Assembly (NCBI RefSeq): GCF_000002985.6
Contig: NC_003280.10
Coordinates: forward strand, 10,722,501 to 10,786,500
Length of the DNA stretch: 64,000 nt
Reading direction: 5' to 3'
Origin: Caenorhabditis elegans
Lineage: Eukaryota; Nematoda; Chromadorea; Rhabditida; Rhabditidae
The notes below the pieces were generated by a model that saw only the letters and a list, made by a program, of their open reading frames with translations, had not been told where the DNA came from and did no database searches. Below, one piece after another: positions 1-11,304 of the stretch. Position numbers and translations under genes: made by a program. The first letter of the stretch is position 1. Every line of letters begins with the position of its first letter.

Positions 1-80
1 GAGAAGCTTTTCCAACATTGTTCATGTTTGTAGCATATTTCTGCGAGCACTTGAAAAAGCAAATTGTAAATTTTACCAAT

Positions 81-86
81 TTTATT
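81..86 (-). terminator. AATAAA polyadenylation signal of the left nested copy
   Basis: Minus-strand AATAAA about 100 bp beyond the position homologous to the stop codon of the intact copy. The same signal in the same context is kept at 3874-3879. Confidence 0.55.
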
Positions 87-288
87 GGGAGTATTAAATA
101 ATTAAATGAAAAATAAATACAAAAATAAAAGTCACCGAAGGAAATACATGTGAAACCGATACAAAAAATATTAGGAAGTGATTAGATAGAGTTGGACTTG
201 CGGAGGTACAGTGGAACACGAGATGAGCTGGCTGTCTTTTCGGTTGTGGTGTTCTTCTCATTGACATATTCTGGCATGTAGAATGGGT

Positions 289-669
289 TTAAGACGAGCT
301 TGGCTGGAGCAGGAGAAGAAAGCTTGAGTATCCAGCAGATGAAGACACGTATTCCGGGTCATATAACGAATTGGCAACCAGCTGAATTGGGCTTGAAGAA
401 CCGGAAGATGGGCCAGAAGAATTGCTGGAAACTCCAGAGTCTTGGTATCCATCAGAAGCGTAGTTACAGTAGGCTTCGGAATAGTGTTCCTCCATTGCCA
501 TTTGTTGGCGGAACACATCTTGGCAAAACATCATGAAATCTGCCATTTTCCGAGCATGCTCATCAAGACATGATTTCTGATGAACATTGAGCCGTTTGTT
601 CCGTGGAAAGAATTGGAATCGACCCGCATGGCAATAGTAGAAGTATACAGGAATAGAAGTGTAGTCCAT
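289..669 (-). CDS. Frameshifted inverted copy of a small Ser-rich protein gene (possible pseudogene)
   Basis: I do not recognise the family. The reading frame gives 126 residues starting MDYTSIPVYFYY. It is closely similar to the plus-strand copy at 3291-3788 through a basic and aromatic N-terminal half and a Ser/Gly-rich stretch. I start at 669 because sequence upstream differs from the other copy by indels that are not multiples of three, so it behaves as untranslated. A single base is missing relative to the intact copy (CTCAAGC here, TTCAAAGC there, near 327). After that the frame runs into an unrelated 10-residue tail and a stop at 289. The lost frame stays open to a stop homologous to that of the intact copy at 182-184, so the frameshift looks recent. 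It may still make a shortened protein or be decaying. It lies upstream of the first mks-5 exon in the window, on the opposite strand, and is probably nested in an mks-5 intron. Confidence 0.55.
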   Translation of the reverse strand: MDYTSIPVYFYYCHAGRFQFFPRNKRLNVHQKSCLDEHARKMADFMMFCQDVFRQQMAMEEHYSEAYCNYASDGYQDSGVSSNSSGPSSGSSSPIQLVANSLYDPEYVSSSAGYSSFLLLLQPSSS

Positions 670-925
670 TTTCAGAAGACGACTGAAGTAAGCAAAGAAA
701 AGTAGAGCTAGAGAGCAAACCGACTGGAAGATATAACCAGAATGAATTATATTTTTCTTCCGGTTAACCCAATGGTATGGTACGGTTAACCACACCCCTC
801 GATTTTCGCGTTCCAGAGAGACACACCCTCCCTTACAGTCATCGTCTCCCTTTCCTATAAAGATGTGGAGCTAGAGGAGGTGGGGGATGGTTGTAAATCA
901 AGCACTAATCATGGGAGAGGGAAAA

Positions 926-1325
926 GGGTCGTGAGAATCAAAAACAATTGGGATTTACAATGCTGTTTGTGACTAGGAAATCTAGAACCAAAAATGATAT
1001 AATATAATTGAATCTGAAGATAGTACGCAAAAATAGATTGCATACAAAGTTATTAATAGAACCGGCCGTAATAAGGCTTAAAAAGTACACACTAGATAAT
1101 GTTACGTTGAAAAAATCAAATGTTTTTCAAAATTAAACATTTTCAAAAATACTTTCTCTTATTCACAGGGGCTTTTAAATTTCGCCAAGTTCCGGTAATT
1201 TACATCTAGTAAAAGTTCCAAAATTTGACAACGATAGAAACAAAAATTGATGTAATAGATTGAAACAACTATCAATTGCTTTTTTGAGAAAAATGAAAAA
1301 ACTAGTCGAGATATTCAATTTACAG
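926..1325. other. Probable mks-5 intron sequence
   Basis: AT-rich sequence with no credible coding frame. It ends in the acceptor TTTACAG at 1319-1325 directly before the first mks-5 exon I can identify. Confidence 0.5.
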
Positions 1326-4300
1326 GATCTCTCACTCCCCACCTCCAATGACATTTGAGCCAATTCGAAAACGGCATTCACAGAGTGAAATAAGTCGAAT
1401 GCGAAGAGCTGACGATGATCTTCTTCAAAAATTATATAAAGAAGTTGCTGATATTCTACATTCTCATGATGTTGGAATCGCTGAAATTAATACTCTTGGA
1501 GCTAGTGAAAATAGTCTTGCAAGATGGCAAAAACTGTATTCTGAGCTGTACGAAGAACTCGAGAAAGTCAGAAATATGTTGTTGATTCAATATGATATCA
1601 ATCAAAAACAAATGAAAGAGGTGAAAATTGTCAATAATTTTTAAAAGTATTTTTAACAAAGCAATTTCCAGATAAAACTGCTCAAAGATGAACTAGACAG
1701 GTTGAAGACAGTCAGCGCAGAAATACTTTCAAAATCACGGGAGGAAGTTGAAGAGAGGCAAAAGAAGATATTCATGCTTGAGGAGCAAATAAGAACAATA
1801 GCATATTCAGGACAACAGCCTGTTAAGCTATTGGCAAATCAGGTAATAACTTCTAGAACATTTTAAAAGTTGGTTGAACATTTTGGCACTATAGGAGCGG
1901 TTTTAAACAGTTTCGATATTCCACCTCAAAACTTTCAAGAGTGTTTTTATGTCAGAGTAACTGTGGTAAACTTTGTTCTGTATGTGCATGGATATACATT
2001 TTGGACAGAAGTTGTTATAAAAATTATTAGAGGAAAATATTTAAAAAAAAACCTACTAAAAATATAACTTGTTATTCAGATTAACATTCCAACACCTCGA
2101 GTAAACACGGATTTATCAGTAAAACTAATAAATGTGAAGCCATCTCCATCTCTCACGTCCAAGTTTTTCTTCTCTTTGGAATTCTTTGACTTCCAATTAG
2201 AAACCACTCCGATAATGGATGCAAAGCAACACAATATGGATTTCACAACGGTCTATGATGTCTTGGTTTCAAATCTTTTGATTCATTATTTGCAAACGGT
2301 AAGTTACATTTCATATTTTGTAAAAATGTTTGAAACATGAAGAAGTGTATTAATTAGAAAAAAAATTCGGTATTCAAACTTTCCAAAAAATTTCTTTAGA
2401 ACTTGAATAATCTGAAGCCAATTTTTTTTAAACGAATTACTCCAATTCCCTTACAAAAAATGCAATAATTTAATTTTCAGAACGGAATAGTCATCGAAAT
2501 GTACCGACCGGCAAGTGACTGCTACAAGCTTTTAGCCGCTGCCACAATCTCCCTTATTCCCTTGTTTGAGGACAGTGTTCTTCGAAAATTCTGCTCCGAA
2601 ATTATGCTGAAATCCGTGGATACTGGCGTCGAAATGTGCACGTTGAGATACGAAATTGAAGTTTCACAACCGATTTCTGATAGCTTTAAGAAATTCAAGG
2701 TGAGATTGGTTTTTGGAATTCTGTACCTGTTGTATAAATTCTGTAAAACGTTGACTTGTTTTCCTTTGCCGCTTATAAATCTGTTGGCATATGTTCTAGA
2801 CAAAAAATTTCTAACTGACTAATTATTTGTTATCTCCTGTTCTATTGTATTGTAGTCAATTATTTCCTGACATCGTTAAAATGAACCGAGATTTATAGTG
2901 AAGTAGTGAGGTGCAATACCAATAGAGGAAGCACTGTATTTCTTTTTTTATGAACTTATTATTTCTACTCCATTCCAATATTGTTATTCTATAGTTCATC
3001 GCAAATTCCCAGAGCCTCCCTTCCACTTCCTGCAGAGTCTATCATGTGTTCTTTCTCCCACGATTGTTGCTGGATTTACAACCATCCCCCACCTCTTCTA
3101 CCTCCACCTTAAGAGAGACGATGACTGTAAGGGAGGGTGTGTCTTTCTGGAACGCGCAAATCGAGGGGTGTGGCTTACCGTACCTTACCATTGGGTAAAC
3201 CGGAACAAATATCATTCATTCTGGTTTTATCTTCCAGTCAGTTTGCTCTCTAGCTCTCCTTTCGCTAGTTTCTACAGTCGTCTTCTAAAAATGGACTACA
3301 CTTCTATTCCTGTATATTTCTACTATTGCCATGCCAGTCGGTTCCAATTCTTTCCACGGAACAAACGGCTCAATGTTCATCAGAAATCTTGTCTTGATGA
3401 GCATGCTCGAAAAATGGCAGATTTCATGATGCTTCGCCAAGATGAGTTCCGGCAGCAAATGGCAATGGAGGAATACTATTCCGAAGACAACTGCAACTAC
3501 GATTCTGATGGATGCCAATCAGACTCTGGAGTGTCCAGCAATTTTTCATCGTCTGGCTCATCTTCCGGTTCTCCGAGCCCAATTCAATCGGTTGTCAATC
3601 CGTTCTATGACCCAGAATTCGTGTCTTCATCTGCTGGATCTTCAAAGCTTTCTTCTCCTGCTCCAAAAAATCTTGTCCCAAATCCATTCTACATGCCAGA
3701 ATATGTCAAGGAGAAGAAGACCACAACCGAAAAGTCAGCCATCTCATCTCGTATTCCACTGTACCTCCGCAAGTCCAACTCTGTCTAATCATTTCTTAAT
3801 ATTTTTGTACCGGTTTCAATATTATTTTCTTCTGTGACTATTTTTTGTATTTGTTGTCTTTCATAATGTTTCTAATAAAAATTGGTAAGATTAAAGACTT
3901 TTATGAGAAATACTAATGAGGGAGAGTACATAATATTTAAATATCATATATTCTCAACATAAACCAATATAATTTTTTAAAAACATTTTCAGAAAAGCGA
4001 AATGGCTCGAAATATGCTCCCACTGCAACTTGAAAATGAGGATACAGAAGACACTAATTTCGACCCACTGACAATTATGGTGAACCGAGTTGTCGGACTG
4101 GATACTTTCGGAAAAGATCCATCAACTGAATTCTGTATCGTCGACGAGTTTTTGTCCTTCTCTCCGTATTTCACCGATTTTTCAACAAGTTCTGAAATAA
4201 GATCTAAACGGGATTGCTACATCCCAAAGATTGATATCGCAAGGAATTTGTTTGCAACTTCCGTGAGTTTTTTTTTAAGTTTCTGATTCAGGAGCTATAA

Positions 4301-6750
4301 CTATAACCAGGGATTTCGGCAATTTTTTGCGAACACATTAAAAAACATCTGAAATTTTTATAACTGTGAATTATAAAAAATTGTTTGATTTTAAAGAAAC
4401 CCATTCAATTTCCAGAGTATCTCCTTCTTCCTAATCGAGAATATTCCAAGACAGGACGGTGTCATTGCCACTTTACACCTTCCACTTCATCCACTTTGCA
4501 AGCTCGGTGGATCTATAAAAGGAACATTCCCAATGCTTGACACCGATGGGAGACCAAGCTCTGTATCGCTGGATCTTTGTCTAATTTGGAAACACGAAAT
4601 CCCATCATTCTTCTTGAAACATGAACCAAAAGAACCACTGAAAGAAGTTAAGGATACTCCGATCCTTCCTCAACCGGTCAGGCGAACATCCAAAGAGTTT
4701 GTGGTGACGCCTGTTAAAGAAGCTGAACTTCATGATGCTGAGCCAACTTCCATGCCTCCAAAAGCTCCAGAGCCCACAACTGCACCGCTCAGAAGGTTGT
4801 CAACAGATTCATCAGATACATCATTCTCTCATAGCTCAAAAGATCTGTTTAGCCCTCCAACAAATGTAAGAATATTTATCAGCATTTATTTGAAGCCACA
4901 TTTCTATTTTAGCCCCAAACCTACGACTACGAGATACCCGCAGTTACACCTGCGCTTGTTGATTCCGATGGAGAAGAAGAAGCTGATAGAATTGTATTCG
5001 ATGATGATGATGACGAGTAATTTTTAATTAATATAGTTATTAAAGCATTTTTTTAATTTCAGAATAGAGTCGGTGTCAGCAGTATCATCCCAGAGAGATC
5101 CCGAGCCTCTAGAAGTTCCAGAGCGACAAGTAGAAAACCTTCCTTCTCCGGAGGATACACCAAGACCATCAGACCCCTTGAAACCAAATGGTACTAACGA
5201 GAGTAAGGAGTCTACACCAGTGACACAACGATCTGTTGATAAGACGGATGACGTGGCACCTGTAGATCCAGAGTTAGAACCAGAATCAGGGCCAGAACCA
5301 GAGCCGGTGGTGGAATCAGAGCCTAACGAGGTAGCTGAAACCGAGGAAGATAGAAAAAGAGAGTTAAAAACCGAAGAGCTCAAGAGCCTTCTTGGAGCTC
5401 TCCCTCCAATTGCAAAACCCAGGAATATACCGGTTGGACCAATTGCGTTGACTGAGCAACCAGAAGCTACCAGGCAACAAGGTTCAACAGGAAGAATTTT
5501 ATTCACAGATCCGTTGCATTTTTCAGTTCCACGTGAGTTGATGATTTCAAATAATTTTTATAGCTTTTCATGTTTTGACACAAATGTTATAACGTGTTCA
5601 AAGTCGAATTCTAGTTATTTTATTACTGCATATTAAATAGAAGCCGCAAACCCTCGAATAGAAATTTCTTTTCCACATCCCTATTTTTGAATTTCAGCAT
5701 CTGAATCCTCGTCAACTTCATCACCACGTCGCGCCGAAAAAGCACCTGTTCCACTGCCGGATTATGAAGGGCATAGTTTGATCAAAGTGCGAAAACCGTT
5801 GTCACCAACCGACAAAGATGTACTGGAACCGAATATGAAAGTTTCAATACAATTGGAAACATTTGAACTTGTTCCCGGATCAAGTCTGACTCCATTGACA
5901 AGAGAAGAGACGACGTTTTTCGTTGATTGGGTATTTTTGGATTTTACGAATGAGCAGTCGAAGAGTACGATATTTGATTTTCCGAGAAGACCACAAGAAA
6001 TGGTGGATATTCGATATACAAAAGGTATTAGTTTTTTGAGATTTTTTATGGGAAGTATAAAATACTTATCTGCTTGATATCTATGGCCCCAGTTCAATTC
6101 AAAGGTATTGAAACAATTCTTTAAGCAGAAATATAGAACATTCAATTTTAAATATTTTAGCACTTACATTTTTGTGACAATTTTTTGAGATATGAACGTC
6201 TAAAGTTGGAGGACCTAGTTTTTGAACATGGTGCATCAAGAGCTCAACTTCAAGAGCTCATATCTCAGAGCTTGACTGAAACATTATTAATTTTTTTAAT
6301 GTTCATTGAAATGTGGCGATTCAGAGGATGAAAAAATAAAATTCAAAAATTCTTCTAAAATGTTTGGTTTTTTTTTTGAAGTACGTTTAGAAAATAACTT
6401 AAATGCCACTCTCTAAAGTTAACCCCGATAATCTCAATTATTCAGAATACACCCTGACGCGTGGTCAACTTTCTCTTCTCGATCAATGGATCCGTGCTAG
6501 CATCAAATTTGAGTTAACCATCATCAAGATCAGTCCAGGCGACGAAGAGGAGCTCGGCTTCGGAAGTTTGATTTTAGTGCCAAACAACACACAGAACAAA
6601 TCGTTTGTAATTGATGGTTAGTCATTTGTCGTAAGTATCTCATTCTTATAATTGAATTCAAATTCAGTTTACGATCGGAGTGGAATTGTGCAAGCCGAGA
6701 TGACATTGACATTGCATTTCTCAAGAGCATTAATTGAACAATTGACCTGA
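1326..6750 (+). CDS. mks-5: MKS-5 / RPGRIP1L-family ciliary transition-zone protein (3' portion)
   Basis: RPGRIP1L-family proteins assemble the transition zone at the base of cilia and recruit MKS and NPHP module proteins. Coding exons by splice signals and phase: 1326-1620, 1672-1842, 2080-2298, 2481-2699, 3993-4262, 4416-4865, 4913-5016, 5063-5532, 5698-6024, 6446-6616 and 6668-6750 (stop TGA). Counted from the ATG at 1348 this is 918 residues. About 1-148 are a coiled coil containing ELEKVRNML, which resembles the end of the human coiled coil. About 149-290 are a first C2 domain (FFDFQLETTPIM) and about 300-490 a second. An acidic Pro/Glu-rich linker follows. About 740-918 resemble the C-terminal RPGR-interacting domain. 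Frame is open from the acceptor at 1325 to the ATG, and the family has a much longer coiled coil, so I infer that earlier exons lie left of the window. The 1.3 kb intron 2700-3992 hosts another gene. Confidence 0.85.
3291..3788 (+). CDS. Small Ser-rich protein gene nested in an mks-5 intron (intact copy)
   Basis: Single-exon gene of 165 codons, family not recognised. I choose the ATG at 3291 (context AAAAATGG) over an in-frame ATG at 3168 because the two duplicate copies differ upstream of 3291 by indels that break the frame. Visible features are an N-terminal aromatic and basic half (residues 1-50, few Cys), a region with EEYYSEDNCNYDSDG, a Ser/Gly-rich stretch, and two repeats of the form NPFYxPE(F/Y)V about 23 residues apart. 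The C-terminus is basic. No signal peptide or membrane segment is evident. It runs on the same strand as its host gene, so expression needs its own promoter; the upstream 200 bp are conserved between copies. The NPFY-type motifs resemble short adaptor-binding peptides, but that function is only a guess. Confidence 0.7.
   Translation: MDYTSIPVYFYYCHASRFQFFPRNKRLNVHQKSCLDEHARKMADFMMLRQDEFRQQMAMEEYYSEDNCNYDSDGCQSDSGVSSNFSSSGSSSGSPSPIQSVVNPFYDPEFVSSSAGSSKLSSPAPKNLVPNPFYMPEYVKEKKTTTEKSAISSRIPLYLRKSNSV
3874..3879 (+). terminator. AATAAA polyadenylation signal of the intact nested gene
   Basis: AATAAA 85 bp beyond the stop codon and still inside the host intron. It is conserved in the inverted copy. 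Confidence 0.6.
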
Positions 6751-7404
6751 GAAAATTGAAAAATACGGTTTAAATAATTTGTTAGATTATATTTTCAACA
6801 AATTAATAAATATTTTGGTTAAAAAAAAACTTGTTCAGTATCGTGAATTGTGGTTGCTGGAGAGCAAACTAAGCAATATTCTATACTCTTTTTTAACATC
6901 GTTTGAAAAATTGGTGAAAAATGAAATTTGCATTTTCAAACTTGACGTCCTACTTACAGCACAAAAAACGCTTAGGTAACTATCATATCTTGGCAAAATA
7001 ATTACGATTTTAAAATGTTGCCGACGGAAAAATGTATTTTGAATTTTTAGTGATTTGTTAGTTGACTTTTTTTGAATCCTCTTACCGAAATGGAATAGAT
7101 CCTCAAGAGGATAAAACCTCATATACATAAACTCGAAAAATAATCGGCCTATAACGTAATTGGCTCTGACTTTCAATTCACATAAAAATGTATCTAAACC
7201 TAATTCAGCAATGCTATTTTGTCTCCAAAATTGCATGTCTTTGTGTGACGCAATAGCAAAAAAAGCTTAGCTCATTTTTGTGCATTAAATGTGCTACAAA
7301 ATCAAAAAAAAATCATTTATTCAATAAATTTAATCAGTTTTATTTATCAGTGTTTTTTCAGTGTCAATATGTTTTATATGGTATATCACTATAAAAATAT
7401 ACTT
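6751..7404. other. Convergent 3' intergenic region between mks-5 and glb-12
   Basis: No coding frame is supportable. The plus-strand mks-5 and minus-strand glb-12 end toward each other here. A minus-strand AATAAA at 7339-7344 lies about 60 bp past the glb-12 stop and is its likely poly(A) signal. Confidence 0.7.
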
Positions 7405-9062
7405 TCAGAATGGATCTTCGAACATTTGCTCTTGAGCTTTTGGTTCATTTGAAACTGCCGTATTTTCAATCTCGCTTTGTTTTTCCTGAAAATGCCAATA
7501 TCAAATTAACAAATGTATGATATCAACTAATAACATACCGCCACCCTCTTCTTCTTCCTTTCCGAAATCTCGATATGTTGATGTGGAGCCAAGGCTTTTG
7601 TTGTTTGTGCACTCTTCTGTTTTGCTCTTTCCAATTCAAATGAGTCAGTCATTTGACTAATTACTGTGTTTAAGAACTTCTTCCAGACGTCTGTGATTTG
7701 AGATGTGGTGTAGTTTTGAGCAAATCGCACTTTTTTGTTCTCTTTTCCTTCTGATGATGGAAGCTCCTAAAATCATATTTGTTGGGTGAAAAGGTTTTTT
7801 GTTTTACGAGGGGAGATTATGAACTTTTTTAGAAAAAAAAACCAATTTAATTTAAACAATCTTATTTCGAATAGGTATCTACAAGAATTTATAGGAAGAG
7901 GATCACAAAGAACTAAAAAATCCGATCTGAAGTAACATTTAAAAATACTTATTTGAAAATATTATTCTAATTTTTTGAAAAAACCCGCAACTATTTTGCC
8001 CAACTGGATCAAAAATTGCACCTTTTTTAAAAAGAAAAACAAACATTTTTTTGAAAACAGCTCAAGTAATTTCCTCGCTCACAAACATCCTAATCTACGT
8101 TCGGGAAAATTTTCAAAATGCTTCTCGACCGCAAAATTTCTTTTTCGAATTATATAGATTTTTTCAGAAATCAAGCTCAATTAATTCCTTTATTAGAAAA
8201 TAATTTGATTGAGTTGTACTCCAAATAAACCTTCCAACAAATCAATTAGTTGAACTTTCAAACTAGCTTGACCTAACTGATCCCACAATCTCACCTGTTC
8301 ACCCGTCAGAAATGGAATTAATCGCTCGATAAATACATTTATAACAATTTCGAAATAGTTCTTCTCCATCTGGTTCTGATTTTGTTCCAAGAAACTGAAA
8401 AATCATCAAATGGCATTGGACTATATAATCATACAAAGTGACGGCATTTGCACCTGCGCACTTACCCTTGTCTGACATGACTTCTTCCCGTTTTTCGTAC
8501 CAATTGCCATGCACCCGTCAGATTTTCAGACGTGCCAAGCATTGACGTGAGCTGGAATAATAAATTTGAGTTCAAAAAATACTCTTAAAAATGTAGTTTA
8601 GACAGCTAACCTGCTCCATGAACTCATAGAATCTTAGAATATGCCCTCCGAATTTCGGCATTTTCAGCATCGCGGCTCGCGGAGCCCGATCCACGCCAAA
8701 CACTTTCTTGAGGTCCGGTTCAATATCATTGACAATATCTAAGAATATAAGACCAACAATATCCTTCGGATCATCTAGCCTTTGCCAAGTTTCACGTAAC
8801 AGAGTACGGTCTTTTTTATTGAGGGCTAAGTCAAATGGATTTTCAGATTCGTTTCCGACCCAAGATGCTCCGACTTGCTGGAAAATAATTTTTTAAAATG
8901 TTCTGTGCGTCTTTAAAGAGTACTGTAGTTCTCTATTCTTATGTACTGTTTTTTTGAAAAGAATGTAAAAAATCCAAAAATTTTTGAGAAATGTTCATCT
9001 TCCGAATCAAGCTCAAAACTCACGGTTTTTTTCTTTTTCGGTGCACATAATGTGGCACCCAT
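7405..9062 (-). CDS. glb-12: GLB-12, N-terminally acylated globin
   Basis: Six exons: 9062-9024, 8877-8611, 8551-8466, 8394-8295, 7766-7539 and 7485-7405 (stop). They total 266 codons with consistent phases. The first exon encodes MGATLCAPKKKKT, a classical N-myristoylation signal (Gly2) with a palmitoylatable Cys6 and a basic patch, pointing to the plasma membrane. The globin fold spans about 30-215. Phe73 sits at the CD1 position, His92 in FGGHILRF is the likely distal E7 histidine, and His127 in GRSHVRQG is the likely proximal F8 haem ligand. The G helix (NYFEIVINVF) and H helix (QITDVWKKFLNTVISQM) are split by the long intron 7767-8294. The C-terminus is a charged tail. C. elegans GLB-12 is, to my knowledge, a membrane-associated redox-signalling globin needed for reproduction. 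The gene symbol rests on recognition of sequence and neighbourhood. Confidence 0.87.
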
Positions 9063-11194
9063 TGAAAATATATAGATTTATAACGATACTTGTTTTATTA
9101 AAAATCTTAAGCACAACTTCTCATCACCTCAATCAGGAAATGTTCTGAAAATTTGAAATTGAAAGACTCTGAAAAAGGAGAAGGAGTGAGTAAACATGAA
9201 GAAGACAAATTGAATAAGCCTCAATTATGACGTGGCAATGGAATGATGATTGGATTTTTTGTGTGTTGAAGTAGTCATAAAACGGAAGACGGCTGATTTT
9301 TTATGGGATGACGGGGAACAGAGCAACATAAATTCGCGTTCACAAGGCTGAAAACTAATTTGAATTTTGGCTTAAATTGTGGAAATGGCCAGTTAGATCT
9401 TGGAAATCAAATAAATCCTAACTGAAAATTTAGCCATATTCATTGTGGAAAAAATTAGATTTTTTAGGGTTAATAATTTTGTTTTGAAAAGATCTCAAAC
9501 TTTTCCTATGACCCAAAGCATAATAAAAAACTGTAGATTTTGAGAAATCTTTTAAATCTAATTTGCCTTGTTTAAAATGCTTCCAAGCAGTATAATTTTT
9601 GTGGGGACCTATTAAAATGAGCTTTTTTGAAAATCCTAATTTTCGATGAAACATTTAAAAAAATCGAAACTTTTCCTTGTCAGCTTAACACTTAAATTTG
9701 TCAAAATCTGAGACTAGACTTGAGTTTTCTCGGGGATCTTTTCCGAAAGAAAAGACGCATATCAAAAATCAGTGTTCTTCTTCCCAAAAACTTATAGAAA
9801 GTATGAATATAACCAAATGATTGCTTTAAAAAAGTGAGAAGAAGGCAGAAGAGGGAAAAATACGAAGAAGTGGGATAAACAAAGTGACAAAAAACTGCGA
9901 AATTATAGTAGAGAGTTCTGACAAGAAATAATAAGGGAAGAGAAGGAAGTAGGTGAACTATTGGTTTTTCGAATGTTAATGTTATAAATGTATTTATACG
10001 TAGGCTGTTTTATTACTTGTTAGAAGCTTGAACTCAAGATCCGGCGGGAAAAGTGTAACAGGTGCACGTAAAAGTTCAGTGGATCAAAGATTTCTGGAAC
10101 GGGACAAAATTTGTGGAGTTTGAATTCAAGTTATTTTGGAACATAGTTTGCTGGTGGGGCAGATTTATAAACGGCAGTAGCAATTCATGGTCTACCGGCT
10201 TCCTAGTTTCTGGTTATTTTCTCAAATTTTTGATTTTTGCCCATTTAATTTTTTTAAACATTTTCACTTCAAATTTTGTTAAACCACGGTATTTTAAGTC
10301 CACAATTGAATTTTTAAAGAATTTATCAGAAATGTTGGTTAATCTCCAAAATCGTTCTCCGCTCTCAAAAACCAAAGTGGACGTTTGCCTCCAAAAAAAT
10401 GGAGAAAAAATGAAATTGCGATTTTTGGGTTGAAATTTATATTTTTTAAAAGCTGAGAACATGTTATACACGAATACTATGTCCATTTTGACACCCAGAA
10501 TATCTGAAAATATCTAAAAATTGAAGCATGAATATTTTCAGAAATTTCCAGTTAATTTGTAAAAATCGGAAATATTAAAACTGCAGATTTCATGAACAAA
10601 AATAGTCTGAAATTTGTATAGAAAACAATTCAATCTTTCAAATTCAAGCACCCGCATTGCAGAAAATAATCAATTCTCATGCTCAACTAGATAGTTTTGC
10701 TATAGTTTTTGATCAGAAATTTGATTGTTTTCACTTTGCTTGCCGCTCTCCAAATTCCAAAAGTTCTGACTTCCAAGAAAAATTGAAAAAGAAAAAAAAA
10801 GAGAAATATTTAATTTTCCAGGAATTTTTTTTGTTGATTTTTTGAAAACGAGAATTGAAACAAGTATGGAAGAAAAATAGGCATAATCTTACTTGAAACT
10901 CAAAAATTTTCCTCTAGGTTACACCTAATTAAAACCTGTTCCTTCTGATATAACAGAAACCTTAACAAAACGTGAAAAAGTGGTGAAAAAAACATGGAAA
11001 TGAGTGTGTTGTGTTAGGTAGCAGGCAGCTACTGCTCGCGAGCAAGAGCTCTCGACCCGAATAATAATTATAAATCACATTTTCTCCTTACTCGCCATTT
11101 TCGGTAGAAAATATATAAGGAATGGTGAAATGTAATAAGGGAGAAGTGAGTGTGTAGGTAGGAAGGAAAAGTGATCTTGGTTCTTTCTGGAGTT

Positions 11195-11208
11195 GGGGGG
11201 GGGGGGGG
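11195..11208 (+). repeat. G14 homopolymer tract
   Basis: Fourteen consecutive G followed by TGGG, set in AT-rich DNA. Such monomeric G tracts in C. elegans can form G-quadruplexes. Confidence 0.95.
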
Positions 11209-11304
11209 TGGGTTTTCAGGTAATGAAAGTTTATGTACCTGCTTGGAAAACCAGGCTTTTATACTACTGGGTTTCAGTAAGGTTACTGTAGAAACGATTA
11301 GAAA

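Larger units (their letters stand above)
65..925 (-). repeat. Left arm of a ~0.85 kb inverted gene duplication
   Basis: Read on the minus strand, this block matches 3050-3900 on the plus strand almost base for base. The match runs from a conserved upstream stretch (ACAACCATCCCCCACCTC followed by a GGGAGGGTGTGTC motif) through the coding region to the polyadenylation signal. Similarity fades near 65 and near 925. The two arms lie about 2.1 kb apart, with two or more mks-5 exons between them. Confidence 0.85.
3050..3900 (+). repeat. Right arm of the ~0.85 kb inverted gene duplication
   Basis: Plus-strand counterpart of 65-925, including about 200 bp of upstream sequence, the whole coding region and the polyadenylation signal. 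It sits entirely inside the mks-5 intron 2700-3992. Confidence 0.85.

Noticed and set aside
3168..3290. Longer start for the nested gene at the upstream in-frame ATG (3168)
   Set aside because: The two duplicate copies differ here by indels that are not multiples of three and only resume a common frame just before the ATG at 3291 (669 in the other copy). That is the pattern of untranslated sequence.
6403..6445. Start or exon at ATG 6403 in mks-5
   Set aside because: A TAA lies directly upstream in this frame. The acceptor at 6445 joins the preceding exon in the correct phase, so these bases are intron.
8193..8294. Direct C-terminal extension of glb-12 after GEQ to a stop at 8193
   Set aside because: The frame is open, but GTGAGA after CAG at 8295 is a good donor. 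The exon at 7766 in the same phase supplies the missing globin H helix.
10062..10433. Plus-strand open frame of 123 codons
   Set aside because: AT-driven composition, no splice or start context, overlapped by an equally long frame on the other strand. It resembles random intergenic sequence.
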